Assembly: GCA_963585895.1 (NCBI GenBank) | Contig: OY757904.1 | Location: 6,738,630-6,802,629 of the forward strand | Direction of reading: 5' to 3' | DNA: 64,000 nt | Source: Sepioteuthis lessoniana | Taxonomy: Eukaryota > Mollusca > Cephalopoda > Myopsida > Loliginidae | In this document: piece after piece, positions 12,250 through 22,590 of the stretch | Layout of the letters: each line of letters starts with the position of its first letter | How positions within the stretch are numbered: the stretch's first letter is position 1 | The notes under the pieces: generated by a model | Databases searched by the model: none | The model's input: the letters and a program-made list of their open reading frames with translations, nothing else | Told to the model about the DNA's origin: nothing | Position numbers and translations under genes: made by a program

Positions 12250-13130
12250 GCATCATAAGTTCATCTAAAATGAACAAATTTTGCATGCATATTTGACATG
12301 CAACATTGTGCGAGTTTAAGAATTACAAAAACGCACCAGAAACAGCTAAAAAAAATTTGGAGTGTTTTTGATCAAAGTGTCATAACTGACTACTAAAATG
12401 AAAACTGATTTTCAAAATTTCATTCTGGTAATACATCAGTGAAAAATGAACTGAAACTAGGATGCTCATCAGACATTGATCAAGATGCTCTAAGAGAATT
12501 GGTGGAATGCAATCTGCATAAAAGTACTTGATGGTTGGTTGGTTAGGTTTTATGGTATATCAACCTTATAAGCACTTGAGAATTATTACTTGACCTCAAC
12601 ACATCCCAATCCACAATCTTCTGCCACTTGAAAAAAATAGGAAAAGTGAGCAAGCTGGGTATTTAGTTTCCTCATACTATTAGTGAGAAGAATAAGGAAG
12701 ATCACATAGTGACAAGTCTTCTTTCAAGGCAGAGAAATGACTAGTTACTTATAATCTCAAAAGCTGTAAAGCATACATGAAAATCTAAAAAAAATCTCCT
12801 TACATTCATCAATAGGAGAAACATTGTGCTTATTGATAAGGCAAGGCCTCATTCAGCAAGAATCGCACATGAAAAAATATTGGATTCAGGCTGGTCTGTT
12901 CTACCTCATCCACCATATTCAGCAGACTATGCACCAAGTGATTTCTATTGTTTTCATTCTCTACAAAATGCTCTGAAAGACGAAATGTTTTCAAGAAGAA
13001 GGTGAAAACATTTATAGAAAACTTGTTGAGGTCAAAACCAGCTGATCTTTACTTTAAAAGAATCAACTAGCTACCTGATAAATAGCAAGAGGAGATTCAA
13101 AATATTGGCAAATATAAGTTTGAAAAATTA
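12250..13130 (+). pseudogene. Mariner transposase relic (DD34D), broken
   Basis: Plus-strand fragments read SDIDQDALRELVE, HLKKIGKVSKLG, SEKNKED, SLLSRQRND, NIVLIDKARPHSARIAHEK, SGWSVLPHPPYSADYAPSDF and LQNALKDEMFS in two or more frames. These are characteristic mariner transposase blocks. The second and third catalytic Asp are kept (GAT 12835 and GAT 12940), 34 residues apart as in mariner; the region of the first Asp is lost. About 60-75 bp of foreign sequence (GGTTTTATGG... near 12535-12590) interrupts the N-terminal half. Non-functional. Confidence 0.85.
12533..12592. mobile_element. Short SINE-like insertion inside the mariner relic
   Basis: TTGGTTGGTTAGGTTTTATG followed by GTATATCAACC lies between mariner blocks that are otherwise continuous. 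The inverse of the same motif (GGTTGATGTGCCATAAAACC) occurs at about 34063-34088, so it is a dispersed sequence. Confidence 0.4.
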
Positions 13131-13251
13131 ATCATGAATATATGATATTTTACTAAAACTATAACTCAACCCAATAAAATGAATAAAGCTATATAATAAG
13201 CATTAAGTGCATATGAACAACTTGAGAGAGAAAAACACTCCTATCCTAAAA

Positions 13252-13378
13252 GGGCACTTCAGGTGGTGTAATGGTCAACAAGTTAGACTAGCAAACCTAC
13301 ACAAATGAGTTTGAGTCTCAGTGGGTGCCCCATTCATATGGGTTTGTGCCACATCAAAGCAAAAAGCTTAGTAAATTA
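13252..13378 (+). mobile_element. tRNA-derived SINE with 11-bp target-site duplication
   Basis: Starts with a tRNA-like head (13252-13330): GGGCAC pairs with GTGCCC as an acceptor stem, the A-box-like GGTGGTGTAATGG is at 13262, and the B-box-like GAGTTTGAGTCTC is at 13307. A non-tRNA body with ATGGGTTTGTGCCACATCAA follows. The element is flanked by perfect copies of CTATCCTAAAA (13241-13251 and 13379-13389), the mark of LINE-driven insertion. Pol III internal promoter expected. Confidence 0.85.
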
Positions 13379-13555
13379 CTATCCTAAAATGTAACAAATT
13401 AAATCCATTTAAATCTCTAGTGAGGATTATGAAAGACTAAGATCATTTAGTGAGTAATCAGTTATATTAAATTTTTAAGCTTTAAACTGTTCAATACATT
13501 CTGAAGAGAAGAATAAAAGATTCAAGAAAATTTAAGCCTATAAATAAATATTTAC

Positions 13556-13682
13556 AGTAAGATCTGGAACTTTGAATCCCCCAAAATTGTCATCAATTTC
13601 ATCAAAGTCATGGTAATGTTGATCATCTCTCAATTCATCTGTACGAATAGTTGAATTGCTCTCCAGAGAATCATGACTTGAC
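13556..13682 (-). CDS. Ack-like: Ack-like linker exon
   Basis: A 127-nt exon between acceptor TTTGTAG (13684-13683) and donor CTTACT^GTAAAT. The first G completes a Trp codon with the TG left by the previous exon (NTW/SSHDSL). The peptide is SSHDSLESNSTIRTDELRDD, then an acidic-aromatic part and FGGFKVPDLT. It ends in phase 0. No named domain; the acidic and aromatic residues suggest a docking segment (inference). Confidence 0.88.
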
Positions 13683-14314
13683 CTACAAATATACAAACAA
13701 AAAGATTATTATAAAAGATTGATATTGAAAAAAATATTTTCAAAACAAACTACCTAAGTAATGTAAGTTTAAGATTTCTCAAGTTTAATTATCACACAAC
13801 ATGGACAACTAAAAATGCTATTTATAAATAGCAGTTTTCAACCTTTAAATTGTTTTAATTTCTTTGATAAAATATTAAAAGCAACAATAAATATAAACTA
13901 GTTGAAATCAATAACAGATATATAATCAAGTAAAGAGAATTACAAAAATAAGCCATTCAAGTGCAAAACCAAATAATAAAATTCATGTTCTACAAATTAA
14001 AAATAAAAAGAATTCATGTGCATTCGATTTTTATTTTGCCACTAGATCATAATCACTTGCCATAACTTAAAAGTTAGCACATGATATAATTGTTAGCAAG
14101 CCATGAAACAAGCCATTCTTAGTAAGTTCATCTTTCACTGAGTGTCCCATATTTCTGGCTTCATGCCAAAGTAAGTTAGGCTTAGTAAATTATAATAATT
14201 GAGAAAGTTATTTGCAAATATTTGATTGTTAACATTTTGCAAGCAAGCTTGTAATAATTTAAGATAGAATAATGTTCTATAAAAGGTGGGAAAAAAGGGA
14301 AAATGAATACTAAC
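13683..14314. other. Intron, no recognised element
   Basis: Short A+T-rich intron. I see no repeat or coding sequence beyond the splice sites. Confidence 0.7.
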
Positions 14315-14471
14315 CACGTATTGGTGTATCCATTAGTTCCAGCTCGAATTAAATCTTGGTTAAGAGAAATGTCTGACTGACTGTTCCTAATGATCCGGTT
14401 ACGTGCAGGGCTACCTTCAGCAAACTTTGGCAGAGATATTGATGCACCACGACTTTCTTCTGTCAGTTTAC
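14315..14471 (-). CDS. Ack-like: Ack-like linker exon
   Basis: A 157-nt exon. The acceptor is TTAAAAAG^GTAAAC and the donor is ACGTG^GTTAGT. It completes a Gly codon from the previous exon and leaves TG for a Trp codon in the next. The product contains KLTEESRGASISLPKFAEG followed by SPARNRIIRNSQSDISLNQD, with several Ser in basic contexts that could be phosphorylated (inference). Both junction phases agree with the neighbours. Confidence 0.88.
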
Positions 14472-17106
14472 CTTTTTAAGAGGGAAACAAAAATGAAAAT
14501 ATTTTCAAAACTATTCAATTTTTAAAATCATCACTACAACTGGGTACTTAAATCATACATTGTTTCAGAAGAAAAAAAAAATGTACCACTTGAAAATATT
14601 ATAGTAGTTTCTACTGTAATATTAATGTTATAACAAACTGAGCAGTTTTTCATCTGTTGGCTTATGATCTTCAATATAAAACCAATTCATTTTCTGTAAA
14701 GTTATTTTCTCATAGGTATTTAAAATAATAAAAGTACTTTATATAATCTTTCTAGCCATAAATGAACAATATCCTGGACAGTGTAATGTCAACTGTGCTG
14801 TAAGGAATTGTGGTTGCTAATTTATATTTGAGTTAAACAAGTTATCAACAATATGATGTAAGAGCTCATTGTAGTTTGATTAGCTCTACCTGAAGGAGTT
14901 ATGCGATTGAAATTGTGAGTTAGTAAAAACTCAAAAATTATAACAGACTATTCCTGAAAAGTCATTGACATTTGAAAAAACTATTGGTGAGGAATATGCT
15001 GAATTGTTGGAAGAGCTATTAATTTTGACATTTTATAGTTAAAATAAAAGAACTGATTAGAATATCTTTTTTTCAATGCTAATCTTTGATTAGGCATAAC
15101 TGTAATACATTAGGATTCCCTTGAAGTAATAAAATTCTTTTAAAAGTCATTTAGCTTTAACCCCACTAAGAAGAAACTTCTGTAACTTAAATATGATGAT
15201 GCCTAAAACCAAAGAAAAAAATTTTAAATATATAAATTAAATAATTCCATGTACAATAAATCATATAAATTGTGATCAGTGTTTAATATAAAAAGGGATT
15301 TTTGTTTCTAATAAACAAACTTTTTCAATAATAGGAACAAATAGTCCGATAAAAAAAAAATTGGATGAAATGTATAATAAATACTTAGTCATCAAATATT
15401 TTGTTCAGTTATAAATCCAAGGATTCTATAAATGCTAATTATCCAATACTAACATCAACTCTGAACAACTAATTCTGACTATCTCTTGATTTTAAAATAC
15501 AGACTCATTCACCAAAATGGATTAATTATGGCAATTCCCCTAAAGAAAAGCTGTTTGAAGAGTTCAGAATGTGTTTTTATCTATTTGATGAAATTTATAA
15601 GTGCCTAATGAGACAGGTGATATATGATGAAACTTGTTTTCTTTGTGCATACAAGTGCCAATAGTATTTTCTTAATCTTATTCCTACTTGCTAATTACAA
15701 ATTTTCTGAAATGAAGTAAAAAAATTTTCTAATACAAAATCTCCAGCTACATTAGATTTGGTTAAACTTCATATTTCTCCATTATTAAAAGTTATTTAAT
15801 AACATAAAAATACCCAAGGAGAATTGCAAAATTTGAAAAAATTTGAAAATTCTAAAACATTAAAAAAAGTTTCTTTTTAGATATTTCTTTTTTTTTTTGA
15901 GTTTTCAGATTCAAGACTTTTTTTTTTTACATTCCAGTTAAATTTCAATTCATTTAAATTTTCTGGGAGACCAATATAAATATTTTAGCATTCAAAAAAT
16001 ATTTTCTGATTTCATAAAGTGTGCGTATGATTTGGGGCAGGAGGAATGCTTAAAGCTTTTTCCTACAAAATTTTCTTCCAAAATGATATTTATCAGATTC
16101 ATGCATAAATAAACATCAAAATTTTCAATTGAAATCAGATAATGAGCAGACGTTTGGCAGATTTTAAAAATTTGTTTTTCAGCCAACCATTTTCTCATCA
16201 TAGTTTTGTCATGCCTTTTTTTTTGTTTTAATGCTAACAACTTTTCCCACACAAATATCTTCAATCATATATAGTGGATAAATAATCATAAGAATTTTTT
16301 ACAATCTTTCTGATTAACAATTCCAAGATCATATTGATAAAATTAACATACAAGTTTGTTTTTTGTTACATAGCACATTTGTGTTTCATGGAGATGTGTA
16401 ATGAGAAGCTACCAGACTAAGTTCTTTCAAAAAACTCAGTAAAATGTAAGAAACAAACAAAAAAAACGCTAATGCATATAATTCCTTTAAAAAGGCAGCA
16501 ACAATACTATTATTATTTGTTATGCCTCCAAGTGCATCTCTACTTTTTAATAACTTCTCACATTAAACTTAGAAAATAATCTTTGTACAGAACATATACA
16601 CTATTAATACACTATCTATATACAGATCAAAATTCTGTTGTTAAGTAATTCATCCAATATTTCCCAAAAATACCCTATTAAATTCTTTTTCTTAGCATTT
16701 ATTTCTGAAATCATCCAATTCAATCATAAAATGTTTTATCCTATTGCAGCTTTTGATCTGATTAAGCAATTTGCAACAAAAAATATTACTCTTATCAGCC
16801 CAAAAAAAATCTAGTTGGTTAATATTGAACTGATATTTCTCTAAAAGGGTATATATCCTATATATTTATAATATAAAACAACAGCAGCAGCTTCAGAATT
16901 CAATAGCAATAGTACAAATATATTTATTCTTAATCAAATTGCATAAAATATCTAAATTAAATGGGCAGCAAAAAACCCAGATCTTAATCTATCAAAGTTT
17001 TTTATTCTATGCTGAAATATTTTTATAAATGTTGCTCTTAATTTCTTTCTTTTGAAAAGAAAAAATATTAAAAACTTTTGAAGAATGCAAAATCTTATTT
17101 GCTTAC
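14472..17106. other. Intron, no recognised element
   Basis: A+T-rich, with poly(T) runs near 15.9 kb and no element I can name. The minus ORF at 15992-16264 lacks domain-like content and is probably chance. Confidence 0.65.
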
Positions 17107-17271
17107 CTGGACTTGAAATTTTTACTGGAAGTTTATCATAATTCTCTCCAATAAAAGGAATGTCACCAAACACTGCACCATCATAGCCAATATGGCCCGT
17201 ATGACGAAGATCATCTTTAGGACCACTGATCATATCTGCGCGGAGTTTTCGCCCAGATTTTCGACTTGATT
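17107..17271 (-). CDS. Ack-like: Ack-like post-SH3 conserved exon
   Basis: A 165-nt exon. The acceptor is TCTTATTAG^AATC and the donor is CCAG^GTAAGC. The peptide includes GRKLRADMISGPKDDLRHTG, HIGYDGAVFGDIPFIG and ENYDKLPVKISSPG. In insect Ack-like the same order (RKLRxxMIS, HTGHxGxDGAxFGD, then F(I/L)G) follows the SH3 domain, which is the main reason to assign this to the Ack-like subfamily (from memory). In TNK2 the matching place holds the CRIB/Cdc42-binding region; whether this block binds Cdc42 is not shown by the sequence. Confidence 0.93.
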
Positions 17272-18169
17272 CTAATAAGATACATTTATTAACTTGAATG
17301 TATAGTAATTCATTTAAATTCACCAAAACATCTAACAAGGTAGGTTAGTTCATTAATTGATCACATATGTAATTAATTATATGTATGTCAAATAGTTTTC
17401 AGCAATATTTCAAATGAATCTTTTTCATTGTTTCTACATTTGAAGATATTCACTAAAGGAAAAGTAATGATCATCAAACATTCACCAGATAAGTTACAAA
17501 TAAATAATAATTTTTTTTTTTTTTTAAGTCATGATATCAACTAATTTTGTCTTAAAACCTATCATTGAAACTAAATGATTCATTTGAGATATCAGACAAA
17601 ATAAGGACTAAAATTATGTCAATTTTTTTATAATTCAAAATTTATAGCAAACTTATTTTGAAGCAAATCAAATTTCTTGCTATTCCTTTTAAAGACAAAA
17701 AGGTAATATGACCTAAAAAGAACTTTAAATTTTTCATTTTTTCTGAACATTCACAATGAAAAGAAAAGAAAATAAGATTAATTTCCTCCCCGCTCAAATG
17801 CTGAAAATATCGTATCTTTTTCTTCAATAAACTTTTGAATTAAAAAACATGACTCAAATAATTATGTACCAACATTTAACTAAAGTTTTTAAAAGGAACA
17901 CAGCATTGAAATTAAAAACTATTTTATCACACACATTTATAAACATTCCTATCAACACAATATGTACAGTTTCAGATCATACCCATTCTAAAATCATAAA
18001 TTTTGTCAAACTTAAAGATATCAGTTTTATATTAGAAGCATACTTTAATTTATTTGTAATGATAAATGTTTTATTTTTAGAAATTCTTTTTACTTAAAAA
18101 GAAAAAAAATTACTTATTGCCAAAAAGTGCATAAAAATTTACAATACTTCTAATGGAGGAAGGGCTTAC
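17272..18169. other. Intron, no recognised element
   Basis: A+T-rich. The plus ORF at 17849-18097 has no recognisable motif and A+T-driven composition. Confidence 0.65.
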
Positions 18170-18315
18170 CTTTTCGAGACAATGTAGTACGTGGAAGTTC
18201 AATTGGACTTGTCTTTGGCTCAATAAATGGTATAGTATTGGTGGCATCAAATAATCCACTTTTTCCTGTATCCAAAGCTCCTTTCCAAAATAATTTTGAG
18301 GGAGCACTCTCAGGA
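18170..18315 (-). CDS. Ack-like: Ack-like SH3 second-half exon
   Basis: A 146-nt exon. The acceptor is TTTTCTGTAG^TCC and the donor is CGAAAAG^GTAAGC. It continues the SH3 fold with SKLFWKGALDTGKSGLFDAT and NTIPFIEP: the Trp, the GxxGLF turn and the following beta strand are typical of the second half of an SH3 domain. The first T finishes an Asn codon from the 18421 exon, and the last G begins a Glu codon in the 17271 exon. Confidence 0.93.
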
Positions 18316-18420
18316 CTACAGAAAAGAAAAAAAAAATGTGTTTTGTACATAAATTTGGCATCAAATGATCACTTAATTTCTCATGTTTTTTTTTTTGTGG
18401 GGGGAAAATTTACTACTTAC

Positions 18421-18527
18421 TTCTTATCCAATACAATAATCACATCATAAGCCTTATAATTCAGGTAATCTTTGGGAACAGTCTCATCAGGGAAGTCTGC
18501 CACAGCTTTTACCATTATAGGGCGCAT
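18421..18527 (-). CDS. Ack-like: Ack-like SH3 first-half exon
   Basis: A 107-nt exon starting in phase 0 at ATG CGC after TTTGCTTCAG. The donor is AAGAA^GTAAGT. The peptide MRPIMVKAVADFPDETVPKD, YLNYKAYDVIIVLDKN reads as an SH3 RT-loop half: A(V)ADF in place of ALYDF, then the DVIIVLD strand. The Met is internal because the domain normally follows the kinase C-lobe directly. The exon before it is not in the visible sequence. Confidence 0.92.
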
Positions 18528-18880
18528 CTGAAGCAAAATAGTACTTAAAATTAAACTGAAATGTCATGCTCATTTTGTTAAAATCTTTTGTATTTTAAGC
18601 ATTTCTTATAAAATGTTAATAATGCTACAATTTAAAATGATAAAATACTGAAATTCCAAGTGGTAATCAAGTCAACAACAGACTAGAAATGGCTACTTAT
18701 GACTTTTTTTGCAATTCCAATAATGATCTCAATATTAGTGTACCTATAAATTCTTCTTTAGAGTGAGAATATACAGTGACACAAACATTAGTAAAATTAC
18801 AGAATGAAAACCAAGTACCTCACAGAAAAACCAACACAATTTTTATAAACATGAGCATCAATTGTATAACAAAAAAAAGT

Positions 18881-18903
18881 TGTGTGTGCGCGCGCGCATG
18901 CAC
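18881..18903. repeat. Alternating purine-pyrimidine (GT)n(GC)n tract
   Basis: GTTGTGTGTGCGCGCGCGCA followed by TGCAC gives more than 20 alternating purine-pyrimidine bases, with a CG-rich centre, in strongly A+T-rich DNA. Sequence of this kind can form Z-DNA. Confidence 0.8.
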
Positions 18904-19202
18904 TTAAATAATTGAAGGAGTTTCTTTGCATTAAGTTGTCTCCCTTGGGTTGCGAACACTTTTGGGTGAAATTTAAGGAAGTAGAAGTATTAAAGGTTTT
19001 GTCCTTTTTGTAGCAGCAACAAACAACTTTTCAGATAAGCCAGTAAAACAAAAGAAAATGACTTGCATCTGTTTGCATCAACAAACAAAGGACTTCACAC
19101 ATATACATTATGCATAATGATTCGATTTGAGAATATATAAGAGAATTCTTGTAAATCACCAGGAGAGCTCAATATGATGATATATAAAGTTTCTTAAAGA
19201 GC

Positions 19203-19492
19203 AAATCTTAGATGCCTAAAGATACATGACACCAGCAAATTTCCATATAATTGAAAAAACTCAAACCATCATTTGGCTTTTACAAATTTATTTCTGCTGC
19301 CAACTGTATGAGAGCAAAAGCTTCTTCAGATAGCCATCACAAAATGGAGAGAAAAATTTTTTAAATATTTTTTCAAAGGATTTTTACTCATTTAAAAAGT
19401 GGGGGGAAAAAAAGACAAGGGCAAGAAGTTAATGTCAAAAACAGATTTAATGTCATTGTCTGGTGTCATGTATCTTTAGATATCTAAAATTT
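19203..19492. mobile_element. Non-autonomous element with 33-bp inverted repeats
   Basis: The left arm at 19203-19235 (AAATCTTAGATGCCTAAAGA...) and the right arm at 19460-19492 are inverted copies that differ at about 4 of 33 positions. Both contain TAAAGATACATGACACCAG or its complement. The 224-bp centre is non-coding. It fits a MITE or foldback element; no clear target duplication seen. Confidence 0.55.
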
Positions 19493-19596
19493 TCATACAA
19501 CTCACAAAACCCTCAACAACTAAAATCTTAATAAATTAACCTATTTTATTTTAAGAAAAAAATATATTAAAGAAAACATGGCGATAAAAAAGAAGC

Positions 19597-19698
19597 CTTT
19601 TAACTGCTCGCTACCGGTCCTGTTTCTCTTTCTCTCTTACTTGAAACCTTTTAACTGCTTGCCACTGATCCTGTCTTTCTTTCTCTCTTACTTGCCTC
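19597..19698. repeat. Tandem duplication of a ~51-bp unit
   Basis: Two adjacent copies begin CCTTTTAACTGCT(C/T)G and end TCTCTTACTTG, with a CT-rich middle. It lies at the edge of the retroelement fragment that surrounds the assembly gap, possibly in its terminal region. Confidence 0.7.
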
Positions 19699-19699
19699 A

Positions 19700-20870
19700 T
19701 CAATACCCTGGTGAGCACAATCCTACACTCCCATAACAAATGCCAAAATTGTTTCTTTTATACCAGTTCTAGCGGACCAAAATCTGCATATGTCGCAAAC
19801 CCTGTCCCACCAAAGACGAGATGCAGGACCTACAAAATGCACTCCCAAGAACGCTCATGCTCCCGTTTTTCTATATTTCCGGTACTCCACATGCAAGACA
19901 CATTCATGCTAGTTTCGAACTTTGAGGTAGGCCATTTTGCTAGTCACTTCTTGTTTGTTTCTTTCTTTTGATGTTGCTATGAAAGGAATTCAATTCACAC
20001 AGCTTCGTTGTCACATTTTATTTCTCTTGTTCGTTTGGCTCACCACCTGTTTTTTATCCAGCCATGGATAGTTGCTGGATTCACATAAATGTCGGCTGTT
20101 CTACCTGCATATATAGCACACCACTCATTATTTCTTTGAACGGCAAACCCCAGTTGGCTCATTGTAGGCAGCAGTCTGTGGGTTCTGCCTTTCAATTTCA
20201 CTACATTTCAATTGGACATGGTAGCAATGAATCAGATTGGCAGGGGCAGTCAACAGCGACATATCATCCTTAGAGGTGACATTGTACCAATAGACTGCTT
20301 CCATTATAAAGCACAGTTTCCTTCCTGCGATCCATTTCACGCTCCAATGACATTGCTCGACAATGTCATTACCGGAGGGGCCGTATGCACAAGGGAAATG
20401 CAATCGGACTCCCTATTCACTTAGAAAGTCCCTGAAGACCTTGCGGCAAAATGCTGTATCATTGTCAATGAGCATTTCAGAACAGGTTTTCCAAGTGGCT
20501 GACAACACTTTTTGCATCTTGTCTCAGATGNNNNNNNNNNNNNNNNNNNNNNNNNNNNNNNNNNNNNNNNNNNNNNNNNNNNNNNNNNNNNNNNNNNNNN
20601 NNNNNNNNNNNNNNNNNNNNNNNNNNNNNNNNNNNNNNNNNNNNNNNNNNNNNNNNNNNNNNNNNNNNNNNNNNNNNNNNNNNNNNNNNNNNNNNNNNNN
20701 NNNNNNNNNNNNNNNNNNNNNNNNNNNNNNGGTCGTACACAAGTCTTGGCTCGTGCACTGCTGGTCAAAAGTTTATGGGGTGCAATGTGAATTTATGCTT
20801 GTCACTGATACCCCCCCCCACTCTAGCACGAATGCCAAGAGGCTTGATCCTGTGCCAGGTATTTAGCTAT
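19700..20870 (-). mobile_element. LTR-retroelement fragment with integrase region, interrupted by the gap
   Basis: The minus strand near 20.47-20.13 kb reads integrase-core motifs: IDNDTAFC (second acidic residue), then YGPSGNDIVEQCHWSVKWIA (third acidic residue, Glu), and WYNVTSKDD. An in-frame stop and frame changes separate the blocks, so it is decayed. The N gap removes the part just upstream. 20731-20870 has the same less A+T-rich composition and probably belongs to the element. The clade (Gypsy-like or other) cannot be fixed from this piece. Confidence 0.6.
20531..20730. other. Assembly gap (200 N)
   Basis: Exactly 200 consecutive N, which looks like a placeholder for an unknown length. 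It sits inside retroelement sequence in the interval between the activation-loop exon (ends 21319) and the SH3 exon (starts 18527). The kinase C-lobe, about 100 residues in relatives, is not found in the sequenced part of this interval, so the C-lobe exon(s) are probably lost in this gap. Confidence 0.97.
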
Positions 20871-21318
20871 GAAAGAATCACAAAGAATGTCATAGTTATC
20901 TGTCAAAACTATTTGAAAATACACAATGCAATGTGACTTACAGATAAAAACGTTTCAAGTTCCCAAAGTTAGACACAAAAACAATAAATAGCTAACATTT
21001 TTAGAATGTCAAATTAGAGTTTTAAGAAATAAAAAAAAAACATTTAACCCACAAATTCAAACCAAGTTCCCTAGATTTTACAAATGACAACATTATATTC
21101 TACAATGACGGGTTTTACAAAATTTAATCTTGACTTTAAACATACACAAACAAATGATGCAAAAATGAAAAGCTGATATCAGCTAGATTCATTCACTAAA
21201 ATTCATAATCTTTACAAATTCAAAACCAAAAACATTCACAAATAATCAATCTTTTTTTTCTAACCCATAAATGATTTATAATAAAATGGAATATCAAAAT
21301 AAGAGAAAAGTTGCTTAC

Positions 21319-21416
21319 CAAGCAATGGGCAACTTGAGGTTGATAGTAAAATTGCTTTGATAGTAATCTTTACCAACCCCAAGAGCTCGAGACAAACCAA
21401 AATCACTAATTTTCAC
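21319..21416 (-). CDS. Ack-like: Ack-like DFG and activation-loop exon
   Basis: A 98-nt exon beginning in phase 0 after TTTTTAG. The donor is GCTTG^GTAAGC. The peptide VKISDFGLSRALGVGKDYYQ then SNFTINLKLPIA carries the metal-binding DFG and two adjacent activation-loop Tyr, the expected autophosphorylation site. It ends with TG, the first two bases of the Trp codon before the CAPE motif. That continuation is not found downstream. Confidence 0.96.
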
Positions 21417-21827
21417 CTAAAAACAAAAAAAGTTTCAACTCGTTTAATAATTATTTTACTTGTAATGCATATATAATTATGTCATTTTTTTCAATAGTGT
21501 TATTTGCATTTGAAACTGAACATTTTTCAAGAGTGATGTCAAAATCTAAGTAATCCTAAACAACAAGGCTTTATAGTAGAAGCATTAAAATATACAAAAA
21601 AGTCAAATTATTACCTTCCAAGAGTTATTTAGATCTTTTTATCCTGTTTCCACATTTTGGCTGATCCATTCAATAAACTTTTTAAAGTGAACTAGCCATA
21701 CAAGAAGAGTTTGGTTTTTTTGGTCCCCCTTCCTTCCCAAAGCAAGAGAAACTTTTTAACATTCACACCAATGTTTGTATTTCATTCCATTTTCAAAAAT
21801 ATATGCAATATAGCTAATTTCATTATA

Positions 21828-21831
<4 letters not shown>

Positions 21832-21868
<37 letters not shown>
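21832..21868. repeat. (AT)n microsatellite
   Basis: About 18 dinucleotides, next to the 3' part of the Jockey-like relic. Confidence 0.95.
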
Positions 21869-21869
<1 letters not shown>

Positions 21870-21871
<2 letters not shown>

Positions 21872-22590
21872 TGAGTTAATGATGGGTTTTAGGTCAGCAT
21901 ATGAAATTTTTGTATTGAATATGTCTGTATTGGGGCATAAAATGAGTGTAAGTTTATATTTTCTCAAGGAAAGTGGTGGTTCATTGGCTTCTATGAATAA
22001 GCTTTCAATTAGAAGTGGTCAAGGCTGTTAGGCCAATACAGAATCCCTGGTGGAGGATGGTTTCAAGTTCTGAGGTAAAATTTTCTTGCTCCTCCAATAT
22101 ATGAAGCAGGCATAATCAAGTTTTAATCATATTAGACATTTGTATAGTTTGATTAGGGGTTTTTTTTGTCAGCGCCCCAGTCTGTGTGGGCTATAGTTCT
22201 CAGGAGTTGGATCCTCAGTCGTTTGATATGGGGGATGATAGTTTTGAGTCAAGAGTAATAATGCCTAACAATTTGTATTGATAGGTTATGGGTATTTCAG
22301 TACCGTTTGGTATTAAGGTGGGTTGATTATGCATTTTATGGATTTGGCAGACGTGCATGCTTTTGGTTACGTTATTAGAGATTTTAAAACAATTTTTCAT
22401 GGTCCACTTTGATATCTTGATGCATTGTTGAATTTTTCTTTCTATGATAGCCATATTTTTGGAGCTATACCAAATGAGAAAGTTGTCAACTCCCTGCTTT
22501 GGAAATAATGTAAGAAAGATAGTTATTGTACGTGAGAATTCTTTGCGTCCTAATCTTATCCCAGTTTCATGAGATTTCAGTTGCTATCAC
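21870..22590 (-). pseudogene. Jockey-like LINE reverse-transcriptase tail, decayed
   Basis: Minus-strand fragments follow the order of Jockey-type RT ends: GVDNFLIWYSSKNMAIIERK (a VDD-like catalytic box changed to VDN), IQQCIKISKWTMKNCFKIS, KSMHVCQIHKMHN, ITYQYKLLGIITLDSKLS, a HTDWGADKK-like stretch in another frame, and EANEPPLSLRKYKLTL. Several stops and frameshifts. Identification from motif order, without a search. Confidence 0.7.

Larger units (their letters stand above)
10776..13555. other. Intron with (CA)n, a mariner relic and a SINE
   Basis: Between two Ack-like linker exons. It holds a (CA)n tract at 10832-10855, a mariner relic and a tRNA-derived SINE. 11.2-11.5 kb is slightly less A+T-rich but I recognise nothing in it. 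Confidence 0.7.
18528..21318. other. Interval expected to hold the kinase C-lobe exon(s)
   Basis: Between the activation-loop and SH3 exons. Both strands were read for CAPE, DVW.FG, PW and RP.F coding; none was seen. It contains the Z-like tract, the inverted-repeat element, the tandem 51-mer, the retroelement fragment and the gap. Confidence 0.7.

Noticed and set aside
13252..13330. Functional tRNA gene
   Set aside because: The anticodon arm does not pair well, and the flanking 11-bp duplication covers a longer unit, so a SINE explains it better.
15992..16264. 90-codon minus ORF in an intron
   Set aside because: No recognisable domain, intronic position, and Lys/Phe/Ile-rich content expected by chance in A+T-rich DNA.
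20363..20866. ORFs with long runs of X across the gap
   Set aside because: Artefacts of translating N bases.
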